Positions 33,150-41,252 of a DNA stretch of 64,000 nucleotides are shown piece by piece; position 1 is the stretch's first letter; each line of letters starts with the position of its first letter. The stretch is from assembly GCA_036262035.1 (NCBI GenBank), contig DATAJS010000001.1, positions 216,868-280,867 on the forward strand, written 5' to 3'. The notes below the pieces were generated by a model. That model was not told where the DNA came from, did not search any database, and saw only the letters and a program-made list of their open reading frames with translations. The DNA is from Burkholderiales bacterium (GTDB taxonomy: Bacteria > Pseudomonadota > Gammaproteobacteria > Burkholderiales > SG8-41). The translations under genes were made by a program, and so were the position numbers.

Positions 33150-34109
33150 CTAGTCCGCCCTCGCTCCCGACTCTTTCACGATCTTCGCGAACCTCGCCTG
33201 CTCTTCGCGGATGAACTTCGCGAACTCTTCGACCGTGCTGCTCGTCGGCGAGGTGCCCTGCGTCGCCATCATCGAGATCAGCTCCTGGGACTTCGCGGCT
33301 TTCACGATGTCGGCATTGAGACGCTTCACCACCGGCGCGGGCGTGCGCGCCGGCGCGAGGATGCCGTTCCATAGCCACATCTGAACGTCGGGCGCGCCCG
33401 CTTCCTTGAGCGTCGGCGTGCCTTCGAACACGTCGACGTGCTTCGAGCCGGTCACCGCCAGCGCGCGCAGGCGCCCCGCCTTGACGTGCGCCGCGACCGT
33501 GCCCACGCCGCTGAACGCCATGTGCACCTGGCGCGCGAGCAAGTCCACCGTCGCCGGCGCGGCGCCTTTGTACGGCACGTGCACGATCCGGATGCCCGCT
33601 TCCTTCGAGAAGACGTGGCCCGCGAGGTGCTGGATGCTCCCGCTGCCCAAAGAAGCATACGAAATCTCGTTCGGCTTCTGCTTCGCGTACGCGATCAGCT
33701 CCTTCACCGTCTTCACCGGCACCCCGGGATGCACGACGAGCACCAGCGGATTCAACGTCGTGATCGACACCGGCGCGAAATCGCGCATCGCGTCGTACGG
33801 CAGCTTGGAATAGATGAACGGGTTGATCGAAACGGTCGAGATGTTCGTCTGAATCAGCGTGTAGCCGTCGGGCGCGGCCTTCGCCACCGCTTCCATCGCG
33901 ATGATGCCGGCGGCGCCGCCGCGGTTGTCGACGACGACCTGCTGCCCGAGCGATTGGGTCAACAGCTGTGCGTAACCGCGCGCGACGAAATCCGCGCCTC
34001 CGCCCGGCGGCACCGGCACGATGAGCCGCAAGGGCCTGATCGGGAAGTTGTCGGCCGCTCCTGCACATGTCGCGAACGCGCACGCCGCCATCGTTGCAAC
34101 GAGACGCAT
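33150..34109 (-). CDS. TctC/Bug family solute receptor 6
   Basis: A 319-residue receptor: signal peptide RLVATMAACAFATCAGAADN, then FPIRPLRLIVPVPPGGGADF. The ligand loop APDGYTLIQTNIST and HVPYKGAAPATVDLLARQ are typical. The ATG at 34109 has AGGAGCC a few bases ahead; earlier in-frame ATGs would start in the promoter region. Divergent across 79 bp from an alpha/beta hydrolase, so they may share a regulator and substrate. Its end overlaps the last dRS3-like unit by almost nothing (1 bp away). Confidence 0.93.
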   Translation of the reverse strand: MRLVATMAACAFATCAGAADNFPIRPLRLIVPVPPGGGADFVARGYAQLLTQSLGQQVVVDNRGGAAGIIAMEAVAKAAPDGYTLIQTNISTVSINPFIYSKLPYDAMRDFAPVSITTLNPLVLVVHPGVPVKTVKELIAYAKQKPNEISYASLGSGSIQHLAGHVFSKEAGIRIVHVPYKGAAPATVDLLARQVHMAFSGVGTVAAHVKAGRLRALAVTGSKHVDVFEGTPTLKEAGAPDVQMWLWNGILAPARTPAPVVKRLNADIVKAAKSQELISMMATQGTSPTSSTVEEFAKFIREEQARFAKIVKESGARAD

Positions 34110-34188
34110 GTGTGGCTCCTCCGTCGTTCTTCGGCCGTTATAGTATCGGCGTTCCCGCCGAGCAACGACCAACATACGGACGACCTTC

Positions 34189-35271
34189 ATGAGCGACCTC
34201 GTCACCACCGACCGCTTCATCCCGCACGTCTCCACCGTGCCCGCCACGCGAGGGCAGACGGTCGCCCTGTTCATCCGCGAGCGCGCATTGGCGGCGACGA
34301 TCGCGCCGGGCGGCAAGCCTCACGTCGTGCTGATGGTGCACGGCGGCTTCGCGCCCTCGACCGTCGCCTACGACCTCCAGTATCGCGACTACAGCTTCAT
34401 GGCGGCGATGGCGCGCGCGGGCTTCGACGTCTTCGCGATGTCGCACACCGGTTACGGCCCGAGCCCGCGGCCGCTCATGGACGATCCGTGCAACGTCGAT
34501 CCGGAGTTCCAGCCCGAGCTCATCCCGCACGTGCTGAAGGAGCGCTCGCCTGCCCGCTTTCCGTACAAGCTGGTGTCGAGCAGGAGCGAATGGGACGAGC
34601 TCGAGACCGCGATCGATTTCGTCATGAAGCTGCGCGGCGTCGACAAGGTGAGCCTCGTCGGCTGGTCGACCGGCGCGCCGCGCGCGGGCGGCATCGCGGC
34701 GCTGCACCCCGACAAGGTCGACAAGCTCGTGCTGTTCGGTCCCGCGCCGTTCTTCCCGACCGACGAACCGCCGAAAGAGATGCCCGAGCCCGGCGCGCCG
34801 TCGATCCTGCAAACGCGCGAGTTCCTGCTGCACCGCCGCTGGCAGGACCACGTCAAATGCGAAGGCCAGCTCGAAGATCCCGAGGTGCCGAACGCGATGT
34901 GGCGCGAGCTCATGCAACTGGACGAGATCGGCGCGCGCTGGGCCGCCGACGGCCGCGGCATCATGCGCGCGCCCAACCGCATGAACTTCGGCTGGAAGCG
35001 CAATCTCGCAGCGATCCGCGCACCGACGCTGATGCTGCTCGGCGAATACGACAACTACGCGAAACGCATCGAGGCCTGGCACGGCCTCGGCGCGCCGCAG
35101 AAGCTCTTCATCCGTGTCGCGTGCGCGTCGCACTTCATGCAGCTCGAGCGCGGCCGGCACCTGCTCTATCGCGCGACCGAGAGCTGGCTTAAGAGCGGAG
35201 AGGTCGAAGGCGCAGCCAGCGGCGAGTTCGCGGCCGATGCCGCCGGAAAGCTGACAGCCGCTACGGTGTAG
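34189..35271 (+). CDS. Alpha/beta hydrolase, Ser nucleophile
   Basis: A 360-residue hydrolase. HVVLMVHGGFAPSTVAYDLQ carries the oxyanion loop, DVFAMSHTGYGPSPRP follows strand 4, the nucleophile elbow is LVGWSTGAPRAGGIA (Ser about 157), and a late CASHFMQLER gives the catalytic His (about 312). It is large for the family because of a cap segment (about 185-265). The role is likely ester or lactone hydrolysis. Context: divergent from a Bug receptor and followed by convergent genes of the same catabolic region. Start ATG 34189, with no strong Shine-Dalgarno. Confidence 0.85.
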   Translation: MSDLVTTDRFIPHVSTVPATRGQTVALFIRERALAATIAPGGKPHVVLMVHGGFAPSTVAYDLQYRDYSFMAAMARAGFDVFAMSHTGYGPSPRPLMDDPCNVDPEFQPELIPHVLKERSPARFPYKLVSSRSEWDELETAIDFVMKLRGVDKVSLVGWSTGAPRAGGIAALHPDKVDKLVLFGPAPFFPTDEPPKEMPEPGAPSILQTREFLLHRRWQDHVKCEGQLEDPEVPNAMWRELMQLDEIGARWAADGRGIMRAPNRMNFGWKRNLAAIRAPTLMLLGEYDNYAKRIEAWHGLGAPQKLFIRVACASHFMQLERGRHLLYRATESWLKSGEVEGAASGEFAADAAGKLTAATV

Positions 35272-35277
35272 CGGCTG

Positions 35278-35370
35278 TCATCGCGAGGAGCCTAGCGACG
35301 CGGCTGCCTTCGGCAGCCTGCCGGCCGGAGAACGAACGCAGGCTACGCCTGCGTAGGCGTGACGCACGGG
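35278..35370. repeat. GTCATCGCGAGG-type element with nested hairpin
   Basis: Starts GTCATCGCGAGGAGCCTAGC and ends near GTGACGCACGGGC, with internal short palindromes (GGCTGCCTTCGGCAGCC, CAGGCTACGCCTGCGTAGGC-type). It lies between two convergent hydrolase genes, ending at the stop of the one on the minus strand. Confidence 0.65.
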
Positions 35371-35372
35371 CG

Positions 35373-36116
35373 TCAGCCCGCCGGACAATTCGCCCGCAGG
35401 AAGGTGCGCACGTGCCGCACCGCCAGCGCGATGTTCTCCTTCGAGTCCTTCCACGGAAACAGGCTCACCTGCGAGTTCGGCGCGAGGTGCACCATCTCCA
35501 TGGCGGTCTTGTACGGGTGAGCCGGAACGTTGTCGGGCAGGCAGAGTAACGGCGTCCGGCAATTGCGCACGAAGTCGCGTGACACCGTGAGCACGAAATC
35601 GACGCCCTTGTACATCGCGTTCAGATAGCGCTGGACCATCTCCATGCTGATGTCCGGCCGGCTGGCGAGCAGACCCGGCGCCCACTTCGCGAGATTGTTC
35701 TTGATGAAGAAGTCCGGAAGCTCGGGATCGACCCCGCTCGGCTGCGCCGGCACCGCGGCGACGATGCGTCCCGGCGCGCGCTTCATGATGTTCCAGATCA
35801 GCGGATTGCCGATGCAGAATCCCATCACGAGAAACTTGTCGACCCCGAGGTGATCGAGCAGCCCGAGCTGATCGTCGGTGTGCGCGTCCCAGGGGTGCTC
35901 GAAATCGAGCGGTCCGGTGGACTGGCCGCCGTTCGCGTTGCGCAGGTCCATGGTGATGCAGCGGTATTCGGACTTGAACTCGGCCACCGCGTCGAACGGA
36001 CCGTTGGGATAGGAGACTCTGGAATTCAGTCCCCCGCCGTAGATGATGAACAGGGGAAAACCGGATCCGGCTTCTTCGTAATAAATTCGGGCGTCGCCTC
36101 TCGTGTAGAACGGCAC
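35373..36116 (-). CDS. Alpha/beta hydrolase-like protein with Cys at the nucleophile position
   Basis: A 247-residue hydrolase fold. LFIIYGGGLNSRVSYPNGPF is the oxyanion strand, CITMDLRNANGGQST follows. The nucleophile elbow reads LVMGFCIGNPLIWNI, with Cys101 instead of Ser (G-F-C-I-G). The usual late GH catalytic His is not evident; the last strand ends SLFPWKDSKEN. Cys in place of Ser occurs in dienelactone hydrolases, so a thiol hydrolase acting on lactones or enol esters is possible, or a non-catalytic binding role if His is really lost. Start with GGAGGTGAGCC. It is divergent from the dioxygenase at 36252. Confidence 0.8.
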   Translation of the reverse strand: MPFYTRGDARIYYEEAGSGFPLFIIYGGGLNSRVSYPNGPFDAVAEFKSEYRCITMDLRNANGGQSTGPLDFEHPWDAHTDDQLGLLDHLGVDKFLVMGFCIGNPLIWNIMKRAPGRIVAAVPAQPSGVDPELPDFFIKNNLAKWAPGLLASRPDISMEMVQRYLNAMYKGVDFVLTVSRDFVRNCRTPLLCLPDNVPAHPYKTAMEMVHLAPNSQVSLFPWKDSKENIALAVRHVRTFLRANCPAG

Positions 36117-36251
36117 GGCTCACCTCCATCCTTGTCTTTTCCGCGGGCAAGCGATGCTAGCCCGCCCCGCAGCCGTCGATCAATCGCCGCGCGCCTCGCG
36201 ACGGCCGCTGCTCTGTGCTACTTTCGATCTTTCGACGCAGGAGGAGTCCAC

Positions 36252-37151
36252 ATGTCGATAACCTTCAAAAAGCTCCACCCGCTCTTCGCGGCCGAGGTCG
36301 GTCCGATCGACCTGCGCGAGGTGCGCGACCGCGACACGCTCGCTGCGATCCGCGCGGGCATGGACGAGCACGCCGTGCTGGTGTTCCGCGACCAGAAGTT
36401 CACCATGCAGGAGCAGGTGGACTTCGTGAAGCGCCTCGACGGTCACATGCACACCAAGACCGGCATCTCGGCGCTGATGAAGAACCGCCTCGGCGACGTT
36501 CCGCTCGGCGACATCTCGAACGTCGATTCCGACGGCAAGATCCTGCCGCGCGAGGACCGCAAGCGCCAGTACTCGCTCGCCAACCGCCTGTGGCACACCG
36601 ACGGCTCGTTCCAGGATCCGGCCGGCCGCTACTCGGCGCTGTTCGCCGTCAACATCCCGCCGGTGCGCAACGACACCCAGTTCGCCGACATGCGTGCGGC
36701 GTACGACGCGCTCGACCACGCGATGAAGAAGACGATCGAAGCGCTGCACGCGCACCACTCGATCGCGTATTCGCGCCAGACCCTGGGCTTCGAGTTCTCG
36801 GCGGCGGAGCAGGAAGCATTGAAAGGCGCGATCCACCCGATCGTCCGCGTCAACCCGCGCACCGGACGCAAGTCGGTGTACGTCGCCTCGCACGCATTCA
36901 AGGTGATCGACTGGCCGGTACCCGAAGGCCGTCTCCTCATCTGGGAGCTGATGGCGCTCGCGACGCAGCCCCACCTCGTCTACAGCCACGACTGGCGCCC
37001 TGGCGACCTCGTGATCTGGGACAACCTCGCGACGATGCATCGCGGCGTCGCTTTCGACGATTCGCAGCATCCGCGCGAGCTTCGCCGCGCGACGAGCATC
37101 GACGTCCCGTACGAATTCGAGAACGCCACCGGCGAAGCACAGGCCGCATAG
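36252..37151 (+). CDS. TauD/TfdA family Fe(II)/2-oxoglutarate dioxygenase
   Basis: A 299-residue enzyme with the iron facial triad HxD (H115, D117 in LWHTDGSF) and the distal His in DNLATMHRGVAFDD (about 263), plus the 2-oxoglutarate Arg in the HPRELRRATSID tail. Relatives oxidise taurine, 2,4-D and alkyl sulfates. Substrate is unknown here. AGGAGG lies 8 bp before the ATG. The next gene starts 9 bp after its stop, so this enzyme is the first gene of the unit that contains the UGSC pair, divergent from the Cys-nucleophile hydrolase. Confidence 0.93.
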   Translation: MSITFKKLHPLFAAEVGPIDLREVRDRDTLAAIRAGMDEHAVLVFRDQKFTMQEQVDFVKRLDGHMHTKTGISALMKNRLGDVPLGDISNVDSDGKILPREDRKRQYSLANRLWHTDGSFQDPAGRYSALFAVNIPPVRNDTQFADMRAAYDALDHAMKKTIEALHAHHSIAYSRQTLGFEFSAAEQEALKGAIHPIVRVNPRTGRKSVYVASHAFKVIDWPVPEGRLLIWELMALATQPHLVYSHDWRPGDLVIWDNLATMHRGVAFDDSQHPRELRRATSIDVPYEFENATGEAQAA

Positions 37152-37160
37152 GGGGAAGCA

Positions 37161-38204
37161 ATGGCAACGGAGCTGAAGTCACGCAAGCACACCGCGCAGG
37201 ACATCGCAGGCGCGATGGAGCTCTGCTACACCAACGGCTGGACCGACGGCCTGCCGGTCGTGCCGCCCACGCCGGGCCTCGTCAGCGCGATGCTCGAAGC
37301 CGCGGGACTGGAGCCGGACAAGCAGCTTGCGTTCATCGAGAACCGCCAGGTCTCGGTGACTGCCGAGAAAGTCGCGATCAACGCAGTGATGGCCGGCTGC
37401 AAGGCCGAATACATGCCGGTCGTCGCCGCCGCGATCGAAGCGATCGGCGATCCGCTCTACGGCTACCACGGTCCCGCGACCAGCACCGGCGGCTCGGCGG
37501 TGTTCATGGTGGTGAACGGACCCATCGCGAAGAAGCTCGAGATCAACTCGGGTGACAACCTCTTCGGTCCGGGCTGGCGCGCGAACGCGACGATCGGCCG
37601 CGCGATCCGCCTCACGATGCGCAATGTCATCGGGACCCTGCCGGGCACGCTCGATCGCAGCTCGCTCGGGCACGGCGGCAAGTACTCGTTCTGCATCGCC
37701 GAAAACGAGACCGACAGCAGCCCGTGGCCGCCGTTCCACACCACGCGCGGCTTCAAGGCCGATCAGAGCGCGGTGACCGTCTTCGCCGCGCTCGCGCCGC
37801 ACCAGTATTCGAACCAGTTGAGCGCGAAGCCCGAAGGACTGCTCGACACCGCGTGCGCGCACATGAAAGTGTCCGCGGGCTCGGGCCGGCAGCCGCAGTA
37901 CGCGATGGTCTTCCCGGCCGAGCACCAGGCCATCATGAAGAAAGCCGGCTGGGCGCGCGAGGACGTGCAGCGCTACGTCTTCGAGCACGCCAAGATCTCG
38001 GTCGCGGAGCTGAAGCGCCTGCACATGAAAGCCGGCGAGCCGGCGGCCGACGACGAGAAGAACATGATGGCGATCGTGGAAACACCGCAGGACCTGCTCG
38101 TGTTCGCCGCCGGCGGCATGGCGGGCGTGCAGTCCGCGTTCATCCCCGGCTGGGGCGGGAAAGCGGGGTCGCAGAGTGTGACCAAAGAGATTCGAGTTCC
38201 TTGA
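37161..38204 (+). CDS. UGSC-partner protein of unknown function
   Basis: A 347-residue protein I recognise by its conserved blocks rather than by a known activity: ELCYTNGWTDGLPVVPPTPG near the start, then VAINAVMAGCKAEYMPVV (with one conserved Cys about 78), then INSGDNLFGPGWRANATIGR, then YSFCIAENE, then HQAIMKKAGWAREDVQRYV. As I recall, proteins of this kind are usually encoded next to, or fused with, UGSC-family proteins; here the UGSC gene follows about 105 bp downstream. No membrane segment or signal. It is tightly linked to the upstream dioxygenase (9 bp). Confidence 0.8.
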   Translation: MATELKSRKHTAQDIAGAMELCYTNGWTDGLPVVPPTPGLVSAMLEAAGLEPDKQLAFIENRQVSVTAEKVAINAVMAGCKAEYMPVVAAAIEAIGDPLYGYHGPATSTGGSAVFMVVNGPIAKKLEINSGDNLFGPGWRANATIGRAIRLTMRNVIGTLPGTLDRSSLGHGGKYSFCIAENETDSSPWPPFHTTRGFKADQSAVTVFAALAPHQYSNQLSAKPEGLLDTACAHMKVSAGSGRQPQYAMVFPAEHQAIMKKAGWAREDVQRYVFEHAKISVAELKRLHMKAGEPAADDEKNMMAIVETPQDLLVFAAGGMAGVQSAFIPGWGGKAGSQSVTKEIRVP

Positions 38205-38207
38205 CCA

Positions 38208-38292
38208 CCGTCAGCCCCGCGCAGGCGGGGATCCATTTTTCGAACGTCAAGATGGATTCCCGACCGCGCTGACGCGCGTCGGGAATGACGAT
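38208..38292. repeat. Two dRS3-like palindromes in the leader of the selenoprotein gene
   Basis: CAGCCCCGCGCAGGCGGGGA at about 38210-38232 and TGGATTCCCGACCGCGCTGA-CGCGCGTCGGGAATGACG at about 38252-38290, in opposite orientations. They lie between the partner gene and the Shine-Dalgarno AAAGGAGGTC of the UGSC gene. Confidence 0.75.
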
Positions 38293-38310
38293 CAACGAAA
38301 GGAGGTCAGC

Positions 38311-38847
38311 ATGGCAGTCCAGATCCTCGACCCAACCACCGAAGTGAACCCACGGCGCATCGCGTATGCACCGCGCCCGGGAACGCTCGAAGGCCTGACC
38401 ATCGGCCTCGTCGACAACACCAAGCACAACTCGGACGCGATCCTGCTGCGCATCGCGAACATCCTCGAAGAGAAGCACGGCGCGAAAGCGCACCTGATCA
38501 AGAGGAAGAAGAGCTCGGGCGCGGCGCCTCACACCGAGATCGTCGACGAGTACAAGGCGTCGTGCGACATCATCGTCGCCGGCGTCGGCGACTGAGGGTC
38601 GTGCTCGTCGGGGAGTGTCCTCGACAGCATCGTGTTCGAACAACACGGCATTCCGTCGGCTTCGATCATCACCGACGTGTTCAAGGCGACCGGCGCGGCC
38701 ATGGCTAAATCCTGGGGCCTGCCGGATTTCCGTTTCATCGCGATGCCGCACCCGATCGCGAACCTGACGGACGAGCAGCTCGACGCGGCCGCGGAAGCGG
38801 TCACGCCGCAGGTCGTGCAGCTGTTGCTCGAAGGCCAGAAGGAATAA
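38311..38847 (+). CDS. UGSC-family selenoprotein (in-frame TGA read as selenocysteine 95)
   Basis: A 178-residue protein if the TGA at 38593-38595 is decoded as selenocysteine. The first 94 residues end IIVAGVGD; the next codons read Sec-G-S-C-S-S-G-S-V-L-D, then VFEQHGIPSASIITDVFK and continue in the same frame to a normal TAA at 38845-38847. The UxxC motif is thioredoxin-like in spacing and probably redox active. AAAGGAGGTC sits 4 bp before the ATG, an unusually perfect site. The parts before and after the TGA have equal coding character, which argues against a pseudogene. The UGSC family is known from environmental selenoprotein surveys; its biochemical function is, to my knowledge, not established. 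Confidence 0.9.
38593..38630 (+). promoter_or_regulatory. Putative bacterial SECIS element
   Basis: Directly after the Sec codon a hairpin can form: TGCT (38602-38605), one bulged C, GTCGGGG (38607-38613), loop AGTGT (38614-38618), then CCTCGAC and AGCA (38619-38629). All 11 pairs are canonical or G-U. The loop begins 18 nt after the TGA and has G as its second base, in line with the bacterial SECIS pattern I recall (apical loop roughly 16-37 nt downstream, G in the first two loop positions). The hairpin lies in the coding region, as in E. coli fdhF. Confidence 0.82.
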
Positions 38848-38852
38848 CGTGG

Positions 38853-38926
38853 GGGTCTGACCGGTTTCATCGGTCAGACCCGATCATTCTCGGGGTCTGA
38901 CCCCAGGTTCACCGGGGTCAGACCCC
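38853..38926. terminator. Two perfect hairpins after the selenoprotein gene
   Basis: GGGTCTGACCG/CGGTCAGACCC (38853-38881, 7-nt loop) and GGGGTCTGACCCC/GGGGTCAGACCCC (38892-38926, 9-nt loop), followed by GGTTTATTTT. They belong to the repeat family at 4842 and 53981 and may attenuate transcription into the amidohydrolase gene. Confidence 0.6.
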
Positions 38927-38950
38927 GGTTTATTTTGAGAGAAGAGAAAC

Positions 38951-39802
38951 ATGCCCATCATCGACTCCCAAGTCCACGCCTACGAGGCGAACACGCCGCA
39001 ACGCCCCTGGGCCTCGACGCCGAACTGGCCGGCCCACGTCACCGGCGACGAGATGATCGCGGAGATGGACAAGCTCGGCATCGACGGCGCGATCTTCATC
39101 TCGGCGTTCGCGATGTACCGCTACGACGGCAGCTATGCGGTCGAAGTGCAGAAGAAGCACGGCGACCGCTTCGCGATCATCAAGCCGGTGGATCCGGCGG
39201 ACCCCGCGGTGGCGGACGTCATCGCCGACTGGAAGAAGACGCCCGGCACGGTCGCCATCCGCATCATGCTGGCCAGGGACGGCAAGCATCAGCCCGGCGA
39301 TCCCGGACTCGACCGCATCTGCAAGGAAGCGGTGCGCCACGATTTCCCGCTCAACATGCTGTGCTGGGGCAACATCGACGCGGGCATCGCACTCGTCGAC
39401 CGCCATCCCGACACGCGCTTCATCATCGACCACCTCGGGCTCATGCAGCCGCGCACGCCGCCGGCCCCGGCCGAGCCGTGGGCCGACCTGCCGAAGGTGC
39501 TCGACCTCGCGAAGCGGCAGAACGCGGTGATCAAGGTGAGCGGCGCGTGCACGCTGTCCAAAGAGCCGTATCCCTACCCGGACATCTGGGACCCGCTGCA
39601 GCGCGTGTTCGACGCGTGGGGTTTCGAGCGCTGCCTGTGGGGCTCCGACTGGACGCGCGCGTTCGCGGTGTGCAATTACGAGCAGGCCACGAAGCCTTTC
39701 CTGGAGACCAACCGCCTGAGCGACAGCGAGCGCGCCATGCTGATGGGCGGCGCGTGCGAAAAGGCTTACCGCTGGTCGCCCAAAGGACGCGCCAAGAAGT
39801 AA
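38951..39802 (+). CDS. Amidohydrolase family protein (amidohydrolase 2 type)
   Basis: A 283-residue TIM-barrel metal-dependent hydrolase. The short metal motif MPIIDSQVHAYEA (D5, H9-type HxA/HxH variant) opens the barrel. RFIIDHLGLMQPR (about 158-170) gives another His ligand, and LWGSDWTRAFAV (about 229-240) gives the metal Asp. Such enzymes decarboxylate or hydrolyse cyclic acids (aminocarboxymuconate decarboxylase-like, or lactonases such as 2-pyrone-4,6-dicarboxylate lactonase). The last is an attractive but unproved idea for a catabolic cluster. GAGAGAAGAG precedes the start. Same direction as the UGSC unit, beyond two hairpins. Confidence 0.87.
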   Translation: MPIIDSQVHAYEANTPQRPWASTPNWPAHVTGDEMIAEMDKLGIDGAIFISAFAMYRYDGSYAVEVQKKHGDRFAIIKPVDPADPAVADVIADWKKTPGTVAIRIMLARDGKHQPGDPGLDRICKEAVRHDFPLNMLCWGNIDAGIALVDRHPDTRFIIDHLGLMQPRTPPAPAEPWADLPKVLDLAKRQNAVIKVSGACTLSKEPYPYPDIWDPLQRVFDAWGFERCLWGSDWTRAFAVCNYEQATKPFLETNRLSDSERAMLMGGACEKAYRWSPKGRAKK

Positions 39803-39803
39803 C

Positions 39804-40016
39804 TCACCTCACCCGCGTCTCGGGATAGTTCTCCGCGATCTTGTCCTCGTAGAAGCTCACCGGCGACGGCGCATTCACGAACTGCCGGTGAACTTCCGCG
39901 GAGACGCCGCGGTAGCTCACGATCCTGCCGTCGCCGAACTCGATCTCCAGCACCTGTTTCTGAGCGTCGTATCCGGCCGAGCGGATGCGGCTCGAGTTGA
40001 CGCGTTTGCGTTCCAT
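39804..40016 (-). CDS. KTSC domain protein
   Basis: A 70-residue protein beginning MERKRVNSSRIRSAGYDA and continuing LEIEFGDGRIVSYRGVSAEVH, RQFVNAPSPVSFYEDKI. This is the KTSC domain, first seen fused to the C-terminus of some lysyl-tRNA synthetases and also found as free small proteins of unknown function. AGGAGGAGAC precedes the ATG at 40016. It converges on the amidohydrolase with 1 bp between stops and diverges from the CoA-transferase gene. Confidence 0.88.
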   Translation of the reverse strand: MERKRVNSSRIRSAGYDAQKQVLEIEFGDGRIVSYRGVSAEVHRQFVNAPSPVSFYEDKIAENYPETRVR

Positions 40017-40067
40017 GTCTCCTCCTTGTGCGATCATTCGCACGAGTCCTTCACGAAAGCATAGACC

Positions 40068-41252
40068 ATGACCACCCGCCTCCCCCTCACCGGTTTCAAA
40101 GTCATCGACCTCACCGCGCATCGCGCGGGCCCGACCGCGGTGCGCCAGCTCGCCGACTGGGGCGCGGACGTGATCAAGATCGAGCCGCCCGGCGGCGCCG
40201 CCGGCGACGCCACCGGCAGCAAGCGCAGCGGCCCCGATTTCCAGAACCTCCATCGCAACAAGCGCAGCCTCACGCTCAACCTCAAGTCGCAAGAAGGCCT
40301 GAAGATCTTCTTCGATCTGGTGAAGACCGCCGACGTCGTCGTCGAGAACTTCAAGTCGACCGTGAAGTTCAAGCTCGGCATCGATTACGAGTCGGTGAAG
40401 AAAGTGAATCCGCGCATCGTCTACGGCAGCATCTCGGGCTTCGGGCAGGACGGCCCGTACGAAGGCCGGCCGGGCGTCGACCAGATCGCGCAAGGCATGG
40501 GCGGGCTGATGTCGATCACCGGTCATCCCGGACAGGGTCCGGTGCGCGTGGGCATTGCGATCAACGACACCTCCGCCGGCCTGCTGCTTGCCAACGGCCT
40601 CGTGCTCGCGCTGCTCGAGCGCGAGCGCAGCGGCGAAGGCCAGTGGGTCTCGACCTCGCTCATCGAAGCGCAGATCTACATGCTCGACTTCCAGGCCGCG
40701 CGCTATCTCATCGCGGGCGAAGTCGCGGGACAGGAAGGCAACAGCCACCCCACCGCTTCGGGCACCGGCATGTTCCAGACGTCCGACGGCTACATCAACG
40801 TCGCGGCGACCGGCGACAACCTGTGGGCGCAGTTCTGCAAGGCGGCGAAAGCCGAAGACCTCCTCACCAATCCGAAGTACGCGACCACCGCCGACCGCGG
40901 CAAGCACCGCAAGGAGATTCTCGCGAAGATCGGAGAGATCATCCGCGGCAACACCAACGCGCACTGGGTGGAGACGCTCAACAAGGTCGGCGTGCCGTGC
41001 GGCCCGATCAACACGATCGACAAGACGTTCGCCGATCCGCAGGTGCAGCACCTGAAGATCGCGACGCCCATCGACCATCCGGTGTACGGGCCGCAGAAAG
41101 TGGTCGGCCAGCCGATCCACCTCTCGCGCTACCCGCAGCCCGAAAAGCTCAAGCACACGCCCGAGCCGGGGGAGCACACCGACGAGATCCTCAAGGACCT
41201 CGGCTACGACGCCGCCGCGATCGCGGCGTTGAAGGAGAAGCGCGCGGTCTGA
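40068..41252 (+). CDS. Family III (CaiB/BaiF) CoA-transferase
   Basis: A 394-residue acyl-CoA:carboxylate CoA-transferase. The conserved start TGFKVIDLTAHRAGPTAVRQLADWGADVIKIE is kept in parts. SISGFGQDGPYEGRPGVDQIAQGMGGLM is the CoA-binding region. The catalytic Asp is D167 in VGIAINDTSAG. VPCGPINTIDKTFADPQV and the C-terminal lid follow. It forms covalent aspartyl-CoA during transfer, normally activating carboxylic acids for breakdown. It stands beside the dioxygenase/amidohydrolase genes and directly abuts (0 bp) the convergent flavoenzyme gene. Confidence 0.95.
   Translation: MTTRLPLTGFKVIDLTAHRAGPTAVRQLADWGADVIKIEPPGGAAGDATGSKRSGPDFQNLHRNKRSLTLNLKSQEGLKIFFDLVKTADVVVENFKSTVKFKLGIDYESVKKVNPRIVYGSISGFGQDGPYEGRPGVDQIAQGMGGLMSITGHPGQGPVRVGIAINDTSAGLLLANGLVLALLERERSGEGQWVSTSLIEAQIYMLDFQAARYLIAGEVAGQEGNSHPTASGTGMFQTSDGYINVAATGDNLWAQFCKAAKAEDLLTNPKYATTADRGKHRKEILAKIGEIIRGNTNAHWVETLNKVGVPCGPINTIDKTFADPQVQHLKIATPIDHPVYGPQKVVGQPIHLSRYPQPEKLKHTPEPGEHTDEILKDLGYDAAAIAALKEKRAV

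Noticed and set aside
38311..38595. Reading the UGSC gene as a truncated 94-residue protein or pseudogene
   Set aside because: The downstream part continues in the same frame with coding character and conserved-type sequence, the TGA lies exactly in the UGSC motif, and a SECIS-like hairpin follows. A stop by mutation would not be expected to coincide with all three.
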